A stretch of DNA of 64,000 nucleotides. Origin: Microbacterium suwonense (lineage in GTDB: Bacteria; Actinomycetota; Actinomycetes; Actinomycetales; Microbacteriaceae). The stretch spans positions 868,001 to 932,000 of the forward strand of contig NZ_AP027728.1 of NCBI RefSeq assembly GCF_030296555.1, in the 5' to 3' direction. The notes below the pieces were generated by a model. That model was given only the letters and a program-made list of their open reading frames with translations, was not told the origin of the DNA and did not search any database. This document shows, piece by piece, positions 59,485 through 64,000 of this stretch; the stretch's first letter is position 1; each line of letters starts with the position of its first letter. The position numbers were made by a program, and so were the translations under genes.

Positions 59485-60358
59485 GGAAGCGCCGAATCGC
59501 ACCGGCCGCCTCGGCGGGCGTCTCGTAGTGGATAAGGTGCCCGACGTCGGCGATCTCGACGAGCTGGGCCTCGGGGAACATCATCGCCAGACGCCGCTCG
59601 GCCTCGATCGGCGTGATGTCGTCACGCTGAGCCGCGATGAGCAGTGTCGGGGTGTCAATCACCCCTGCGAACGCCCGCACGTCGTGGGAAACGCTCGTGA
59701 CGAAGGCGTCGTGCAGCACATCGCGATCTGCGAAGCGGGAGAAATAGGTGTCGTGCTGGTCGTGGATGTAGCGCCGCAGCGCCGGATCCTTCGTCTTGGC
59801 CATGGCGATGCTCATGATGCGGACGACGAGCGGATTGCGCAGCAGTGCAGTGCCGAGCCGTTCGGGCAGCCGTGCTCCGAGCGCGTAGTAAAGCACGGCG
59901 AGCCGGGTGAGAACGCCCTTCGGCCCCTGCAGCGCTGGCGCGCCGATGGGGTTGATCAAGATCAGTCGGGGTGTCTGCAGCCCGCCCGCGACCGCCGCTG
60001 CAGCGACGATGGATCCGAAAGAGTGACCAAGGATGACGGCATCCGGGGCCACAGCCTCTGCGAACTCCGAGAGCCAGCCGGAGTACAGTCCCAGGTCGTG
60101 CTCCCGGCCGGGAACCGGAGCGGTCTCTCCGAAGCCGGGGAGATCGGGCGAGATCACTCGCACATCCGGCAGGTACGCCACGACGGGCTCCAGTCCATGG
60201 TGCTCGCCGCGGAAGCCGTGGACGGCGATCAGCGTGGGGGCTGTCTCGTCATCCGACCCGTAGACCCAGTATGCGGTGCGCGATCCCAGCACCGTCACCT
60301 CGCGTCGCTCTACGGGAATCGCGCCCAGTCGGTCGGCGTACGGCGAGGTTGCGGGCAT
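59456..60358 (-). CDS. Alpha/beta hydrolase
   Basis: A 300-aa alpha/beta-fold hydrolase. IAVHGFRGEHHGLEP is the oxyanion-hole HG motif, VILGHSFGSIVAA the nucleophile elbow (Ser), and DVGHLIHYETPAEA the catalytic His; an Asp in AAQRDDITPIE completes the triad. Substrate unknown. TAGAAT ends 7 nt before the ATG at 60358, favouring that start. Confidence 0.87.
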   Translation of the reverse strand: MPATSPYADRLGAIPVERREVTVLGSRTAYWVYGSDDETAPTLIAVHGFRGEHHGLEPVVAYLPDVRVISPDLPGFGETAPVPGREHDLGLYSGWLSEFAEAVAPDAVILGHSFGSIVAAAAVAGGLQTPRLILINPIGAPALQGPKGVLTRLAVLYYALGARLPERLGTALLRNPLVVRIMSIAMAKTKDPALRRYIHDQHDTYFSRFADRDVLHDAFVTSVSHDVRAFAGVIDTPTLLIAAQRDDITPIEAERRLAMMFPEAQLVEIADVGHLIHYETPAEAAGAIRRFLRLPAVRGR

Positions 60359-60365
60359 GCGCTCG

Positions 60366-60371
60366 ATTCTA
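60366..60371 (-). promoter_or_regulatory. Leaderless -10 hexamer TAGAAT, hydrolase
   Basis: On the minus strand TAGAAT, the closest to TATAAT in the set, ends 7 nt before the ATG at 60358. Confidence 0.5.
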
Positions 60372-60424
60372 CGGGAGCCGATGTCGGTGGCCGTCCTTAT
60401 GTTCGAATAAGGAAAGGAGTCCTC

Positions 60425-60688
60425 ATGAACACGATGTCCGAAACACTGCCCTCGCTGCGCTGGAAGACTCCCGCCCTGCGGAAGGGGCCGGAACGACTCG
60501 AGCGCGCCGGCGACCATCTCTGGCGTGTCGTCGACGCACACGGCACGATCCGCGGGCATCTGCGCGTCGTCGCCGATCCGCTCGGCATCCGCTACCGTGC
60601 CGAGCGTCTGCAGCTGGCATCTGGCCGCTTCCTTCTGGTCGGTGAGTTCTGGGAAGCCGACGATGCCGTGGCCGCGCTACGGTACTGA
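60425..60688 (+). CDS. Small hypothetical protein
   Basis: An 87-aa protein I cannot name. It reads as a compact beta-rich domain (DHLWRVVDAHGTIRGHLRVVADPLGIRYRAERLQ) with a terminal EFWEADDAVAALRY. AAAGGAG precedes the ATG well. It is followed 13 bp later by a second tiny frame with its own ribosome-binding site. Confidence 0.7.
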   Translation: MNTMSETLPSLRWKTPALRKGPERLERAGDHLWRVVDAHGTIRGHLRVVADPLGIRYRAERLQLASGRFLLVGEFWEADDAVAALRY

Positions 60689-60701
60689 AGGAGCCACCAC
60701 A

Positions 60702-60779
60702 ATGCCCAGCACAGGCGCGCGTCTCAAGGAACTGCAGGCGCTGCACCGCGAACGCAACCACATGCGCGTCACCGGGTAA
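60702..60779 (+). CDS. Very small protein (25 aa), tentative
   Basis: MPSTGARLKELQALHRERNHMRVTG is too short to classify, but AAGGAG lies 8 nt before its ATG and it directly follows the 87-aa gene. It is basic and helical. It could be a real small protein or a chance frame before tRNA-Arg. Confidence 0.4.
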   Translation: MPSTGARLKELQALHRERNHMRVTG

Positions 60780-60791
60780 CATGGAGGCCGA

Positions 60792-60863
60792 CCCCCAGTA
60801 GCTCAGCGGAAGAGCATCGATCTTCTAAGTCGCCGGTCGCACGTTCGAATCGTGCCTGGGGGA
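60792..60863 (+). tRNA. tRNA-Arg (anticodon TCT)
   Basis: Acceptor arms CCCCCAG/CTGGGGG, T-loop GTTCGAATC and anticodon loop CTTCTAA reading TCT (AGA codons). The anticodon stem has a weak 27-43 pair. CCA is not encoded. Confidence 0.87.
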
Positions 60864-60904
60864 CGTTCACGGCCGTGTAACGGCGGGGGTGTCTGCCTCC
60901 TCGA

Positions 60905-60910
60905 TAGGAT
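60905..60910 (+). promoter_or_regulatory. Leaderless -10 hexamer TAGGAT, orn
   Basis: TAGGAT ends 6 nt before the ATG at 60917. Confidence 0.5.
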
Positions 60911-60916
60911 CGACGC

Positions 60917-61543
60917 ATGGTTTCTGCGTCTGAGAATGATCGACTCGTCTGGATCGACTGCGAGATGACGGGACTCGATCTCTCGGTCGACGAACTGGTT
61001 GAGATCGCCGTCGTCGTCACCGACTTCGAGCTCCGACCGCTGGATCCGGGCTTCCAGATCGTGATCAAGCCGAGCGACGCAGCGCTGTCGAACATGAACG
61101 AATTCGTGACGAACATGCACCGCACCTCCGGTCTGATCGAGGAGATCCCGAACGGGGTGCCGCTCGCCGAGGCCGAGGAGAAGACTCTCGAGTACATCAA
61201 GAGATTCGTTCCCCTCGAAGGCAAGGCACCGCTGGCGGGGAACACGATCGGCACCGACCGGATGTTCCTCGCGAAGTACATGCAGCGCATCGACCAGTAC
61301 TTGCATTACCGAAACGTCGACGTCTCCAGCGTGAAGGAGCTCTCCCGACGCTGGTACCCGCGAGTGTTCTTCCAGGCGCCGGAGAAGAACGGCGGTCACC
61401 GAGCCCTCGCCGACATCCTGGAGTCGATCCGCGAGCTGCAGTACTACCGTGATGCGGTGTTCGTCGCCGAGCCGGGACCGACCTCCGATGAGGCGCGCAG
61501 CGTGTCCGCACGCGTCGTTTCGGAGTTCACCCCGAACATGTAA
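60917..61543 (+). CDS. orn: Oligoribonuclease
   Basis: A 208-aa DEDDh exoribonuclease that degrades 2-5 nt RNA and linear di-nucleotides. LVWIDCEMTGLDLSVDELVEIAVVVTDFEL holds the first Asp-Glu, NTIGTDRMFLAKYMQ the second Asp and KNGGHRALADILESIRELQYYRD the His-Asp pair. Length and order are standard. It lies between tRNA-Arg and tRNA-His. Confidence 0.96.
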   Translation: MVSASENDRLVWIDCEMTGLDLSVDELVEIAVVVTDFELRPLDPGFQIVIKPSDAALSNMNEFVTNMHRTSGLIEEIPNGVPLAEAEEKTLEYIKRFVPLEGKAPLAGNTIGTDRMFLAKYMQRIDQYLHYRNVDVSSVKELSRRWYPRVFFQAPEKNGGHRALADILESIRELQYYRDAVFVAEPGPTSDEARSVSARVVSEFTPNM

Positions 61544-61579
61544 TAGACTCGTGGAGTTGCCTGCTGCGGCGGGCACATG

Positions 61580-61655
61580 GTGGGTATAGCTCAGCTGGTA
61601 GAGCACCGCGTTGTGGTCGCGGGGGTCGCGGGTTCAAGCCCCGTTACTCACCCCA
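61580..61655 (+). tRNA. tRNA-His (anticodon GTG), CCA encoded
   Basis: Acceptor arms GTGGGTA/TACTCAC with G at 61579 as the -1 residue and C73, T-loop GGTTCAAGCC and anticodon loop TTGTGGT reading GTG. Unlike the other three tRNAs here, the 3' CCA is present in DNA. The minus-strand recombinase stop codon (61648-61650) falls inside its acceptor stem. Confidence 0.93.
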
Positions 61656-62520
61656 AATGGGAGAGGTTCAAACCCTCGACAAGAGTAACCACTCTTTGTC
61701 CGGTCTGAACCTCTCCCTTCTTCTTCGCTTCCGCGGCCCAGTTCAGAGCGTTCATCTGCTCCTCGGTATCGCAGAGTGAACCGAAGGGGCGTTCGTATTC
61801 GACACGGACATCCCCGTCTTCCTCGATGAAGATCCGGTGGAAGAACGCCTGATTGCACAGTCGCCGGTTTGCGTCATCGGCACGCTCATACACGCTGACG
61901 ATGTTGGCAAGCAGCCCGAGCGAGTCGTCGAGGTTTGCTCTCGCTGACGCATATTCATCGTGATGCGCTTCGATTCGGTGCTGAATGTCTCCGATCTGAT
62001 CTGCGATGCGATCCTGTTCCTGCTTCAACAGGTCGATCGGAACCGCACCCGAATAGTGGGCCTGCAACAGCTTCATCCGTTCTTCATCGAGCCGGTCCCG
62101 TTCGCTTGTGAGTCGCGAGAGTTCTTTTGTCTCGTTCGCCATGAGCAGGTCGAAGTCTGCGTGGATCTTTCCAGCGAGGTCTTGCCGCATCCCGGGTGAC
62201 ACTTCGATCATCTCGTAGTACTTCTCGATGAGCCGCTCGACATCTTCGATAAGCATGGCTTGCCTTGTGCACTCGGTCTTGCCAGAGTGCCTACCCGAGC
62301 ACACGAAGTACGGGTAGACGTTGCCGTGCCGGTTCTTCGCGTTCGTGATGATCAGCCGCTCGCCGCACTGACCGCAGTAGACGGTGCCTTTCAGGTAGTG
62401 GTCATGCACCTGCGTGGCATCAGCCGCGGATTTGTGTGCGTCGAGCACGGCCTGTACCTGGTACCAGACTTCTTTGGGCACAATTGAATTGGCCTGGCTC
62501 TTGTTCCGACCGGTTTCCCT
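61648..62520 (-). pseudogene. Large serine recombinase, C-terminal remnant
   Basis: About 290 codons of a large serine recombinase. Visible are PKEVWYQVQAVLDAHKSAADA, a zinc-ribbon-like region (YCGQCGERLIITNAK with YFVCSGRHSGKTECTRQ), and a long coiled coil (SRLTSERDRLDEERMKLLQAHYSG; LKQEQDRIADQIGDIQHRI). The N-terminal resolvase catalytic domain with the nucleophile serine is absent, cut off at an IS3 fragment. The only near start is GTG at 62478. The C-terminus runs into tRNA-His. Base composition is lower in GC than the neighbours, consistent with transfer. Confidence 0.85.
61659..61717. repeat. Nested inverted repeat next to tRNA-His
   Basis: GGGAGAGGTTCA (61659-61670) and TGAACCTCTCCC (61706-61717) form a perfect 12-bp stem, enclosing a second stem AAGAGT/ACTCTT around AACC. 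It lies in the recombinase 3' coding end, 4 bp after the tRNA. It may be a terminator or part of an attachment site. Confidence 0.6.
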
Positions 62521-62521
62521 G

Positions 62522-62718
62522 TCAGCCGGTCGGTGACAGAAGCGTCTCGGTTTCAGCGTAGTACGCCTGTTCGACCTCGATCGGAGTACGCATATCGAAT
62601 TCCCCGTGGAGCCGCTCATGGTTCCACCACCACACGTATTCGAGGGTCGCAAGCTCGACCTGCTCGACCGTCCGCCAGGGCCTTGCTGACGGATCAGTTC
62701 GGTCTTGTAGACCTTCAT
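62522..62718 (-). mobile_element. IS3-family transposase fragment (OrfB C-terminus)
   Basis: The minus strand encodes VYKTELIRQQG and, after a one-base slip near 62678-62680, PWRTVEQVELATLEYVWWWNHERLHGEFDMRTPIEVEQAYY, the C-terminal end of an IS3 OrfB transposase, stopping at 62522. The DDE core and OrfA are missing, so it is a dead fragment abutting the recombinase remnant. Confidence 0.75.
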
Positions 62719-62797
62719 GGCGCCCAGCAGATCAACCAAGAAGCGACTCACGGCACCCAAGTAGCTGGTGAGCCACAGAGAGGAGCTCCGAGCACGA

Positions 62798-62813
62798 CTT
62801 GATCTAGGTCAAG
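62798..62813. promoter_or_regulatory. Palindrome CTTGATCTAGGTCAAG upstream of the metal module
   Basis: A 16-bp near-perfect palindrome centred on CTAG, about 92 bp before the HMA protein gene. Its core TTGAT-N4-GTCAA resembles Crp/Fnr-type sites, but a metal-responsive repressor is equally possible. Confidence 0.5.
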
Positions 62814-62904
62814 GCTGAGGCTCTGTCAACACAATAGTCTGGGTCGTGAAGGCCAGGAACCTCCTGGTCGATCCCCGTTTCGGGGTGAAGCGAAAGGACT
62901 CATC

Positions 62905-63141
62905 ATGGCGAACGCTACTGACACCACCCACACTCTGCTGCGCGCCGAGGGTTTCTCGTGCCCGTCGTGCGTGACCAAGATCGAGAAGCAGGTCGGCAAG
63001 CTCGATGGCGTCGAGAACGTGACGGTGCACTTCGCCTCGGGTCGCGTTGAGATCGACCACGATGAGACAAGAAGTTCCGTCGACGATCTCATTGCTGCTG
63101 TCGATAAGGCCGGCTATAAGTCGAAGGCCTCCGCGTTCTAG
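62905..63141 (+). CDS. Heavy-metal-associated (HMA) domain protein
   Basis: A 78-aa CopZ-like metallochaperone. LLRAEGFSCPSCVTKIEKQVGKLDGVENVTVHFASGRVEI is a complete HMA fold with a CxxC metal site (CPSC). AAAGGAC precedes the ATG. A P-type ATPase follows 51 bp downstream, so it probably delivers Cu(I) or another soft or divalent metal to that pump. Confidence 0.9.
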   Translation: MANATDTTHTLLRAEGFSCPSCVTKIEKQVGKLDGVENVTVHFASGRVEIDHDETRSSVDDLIAAVDKAGYKSKASAF

Positions 63142-63192
63142 CCAAACGGCTCCTAACGCACTAAGTTCACCAATTCGAAAGGCGGCACATTC

Positions 63193-64000
63193 GTGAACGC
63201 GTTCCGTAAGTGGCGGTATGGCAACTGGTTCATTCCCGTTGTCTCGGGCCTCCTCATTCTCGTGTCGTTCGGCGTCGAAAAGCTCTTCGGCGGCAGCTGG
63301 AACGTCACGGTCGGTCCGCAATGGTGGATCGACGCTGGCGAACACGCCCACGGTTCTGGTCATGTGTTTACCCTTGCGAACGCGTTCATGCTCGCCGCAG
63401 CAATTGTCGCGGGGTACGGAATCGTCGTGAAGGCCGTCCGGGCACTGCTCGTAAAGTTCATCAGTATCGACCTGCTCGTATCGATTGCAGCGATCGGCGC
63501 GACACTCATCGGCAACTTCTGGGAAGCTGCCGCCGTGACGTTCCTCTTCGCGATCGGTCACGCTCTCGAAGCCGGCACGATGAACAAGACCCGTGCAGCG
63601 CTCGCTGAGTTGGTCGCGGTGGCCCCCGACGTTGCAGTCGTGATGCGCGACGGTGAGCAGGTCGAGATCGCCGCACATCAGGTGCGCATGGGCGAGATCG
63701 TGCTAGTAAAGAACGGAGCGAAAGTTCCCGTCGACGGGCAGGTCGTGTCAGGCACTGGAGCGATCGACGAGGCATCGATCACGGGTGAGTCGATCCCGGT
63801 CGAAAAGACGAAGTCAGATCACGTGTTTGCGGGCACGATCTCGCGGGGCGGATTCATACAGGTCATGGCGACCGGCATCGGAGCCGACACGACGCTCGCG
63901 CGCATCATTCACCGTGTCGAAGAAGCGCAGGATGCGAAAGCGAAAACGCAGGCATTCATCGACCGATTCTCGAAGTGGTACACGCCCGCGGTGATGGTAC
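63193..64000 (+). CDS. Heavy-metal P1B-type ATPase (3' partial)
   Basis: The first 269 codons of a heavy-metal translocating P-type ATPase. Four N-terminal membrane segments (for example ISIDLLVSIAAIGATLIGNFWEAAAVTFLF) are followed by the actuator domain with the TGES motif (DEASITGESIPVEKTKSD). The phosphorylation motif DKTG and the CPC-type membrane metal site lie beyond the window, so the metal cannot be fixed. There is no N-terminal HMA domain; the separate 78-aa protein upstream may supply it. Start is GTG 63193, after GAAAGGCGG. Confidence 0.9.
   Translation, partial: MNAFRKWRYGNWFIPVVSGLLILVSFGVEKLFGGSWNVTVGPQWWIDAGEHAHGSGHVFTLANAFMLAAAIVAGYGIVVKAVRALLVKFISIDLLVSIAAIGATLIGNFWEAAAVTFLFAIGHALEAGTMNKTRAALAELVAVAPDVAVVMRDGEQVEIAAHQVRMGEIVLVKNGAKVPVDGQVVSGTGAIDEASITGESIPVEKTKSDHVFAGTISRGGFIQVMATGIGADTTLARIIHRVEEAQDAKAKTQAFIDRFSKWYTPAVMV

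Noticed and set aside
61648..62760. One intact 370-aa recombinase gene
   Set aside because: The first about 80 codons belong to an IS3 transposase end read partly out of frame; only the later part is recombinase.

Overview
The window is about 64 kb of a high-GC actinobacterial chromosome. Gene content points to Microbacteriaceae, most probably Microbacterium or a close relative. The evidence is an RbpA gene, a pafB-pafC-tatA-tatC-helY-lnt block, a PdtaR-type ANTAR response regulator, NfeD/SPFH and PAC2 genes, many GTG starts and a strong G/C third-position bias. The assignment rests on protein resemblance only; no 16S or ribosomal gene is present.

Layout: 1-6.3 kb holds glutamate synthase (gltB 3' part, gltD), pyruvate kinase, tRNA-Leu(CAA) and pdtaR. 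6.3-16.5 kb holds a hotdog thioesterase, polA, a DUF885 peptidase, two MFS transporters, an SGNH hydrolase and small membrane, VOC and HEAT genes. 16.5-19 kb is a small accessory patch with a P-loop kinase, a decayed tyrosine recombinase and a truncated MarR gene. 19-25 kb holds detoxification-type genes: MarR/MDR oxidoreductase, AraC/VOC/UvrA-like ATPase, an HdeD-like protein and an SDR. 25-40.8 kb is core: NfeD-SPFH-GDPD, rbpA, lnt, helY, tatC, tatA, pafC, pafB, an FKBP-like lipoprotein, trmI, a HAD phosphatase, PAC2, uppP, an M20 peptidase and tRNA-Leu(GAG). 40.8-48.7 kb holds an SDR/TetR pair, a ferritin-VIT protein, a DEAH helicase, a second SGNH hydrolase, an RNA methyltransferase, a sirtuin and a phosphatase. 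48.7-59.5 kb is a branched-chain amino-acid (leucine) catabolic region: lyase, MaoC, acyl-CoA dehydrogenase, biotin carboxylase alpha and beta subunits, TetR, bkdC-bkdB-bkdA and Lrp. 59.5-61.6 kb holds a hydrolase, two small proteins, tRNA-Arg(TCT), orn and tRNA-His(GTG). 61.6-64 kb is a mobile-element scar (serine-recombinase C-terminus, IS3 fragment) followed by a heavy-metal module that runs off the window.

Two window-wide patterns stand out. First, at least 15 otherwise well-preserved genes carry single-base frameshifts, nearly all at G or C runs of 4-5 where one more base restores the family protein. This looks like systematic homopolymer under-calling rather than gene death, so many apparent pseudogenes here are probably intact. 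Second, 19 genes on both strands have a TANNNT hexamer (mostly TAGNNT) ending exactly 6-7 nt before the start codon, the layout of leaderless promoters. It also helps decide several starts.

I found no CRISPR array, rRNA operon, prophage or convincingly undescribed multi-gene system. The most interesting local items are paired palindromic operators at three divergent regulator genes, the serine-recombinase remnant whose stop codon lies inside tRNA-His, and a 20-bp tandem duplication that disrupts the tyrosine recombinase.
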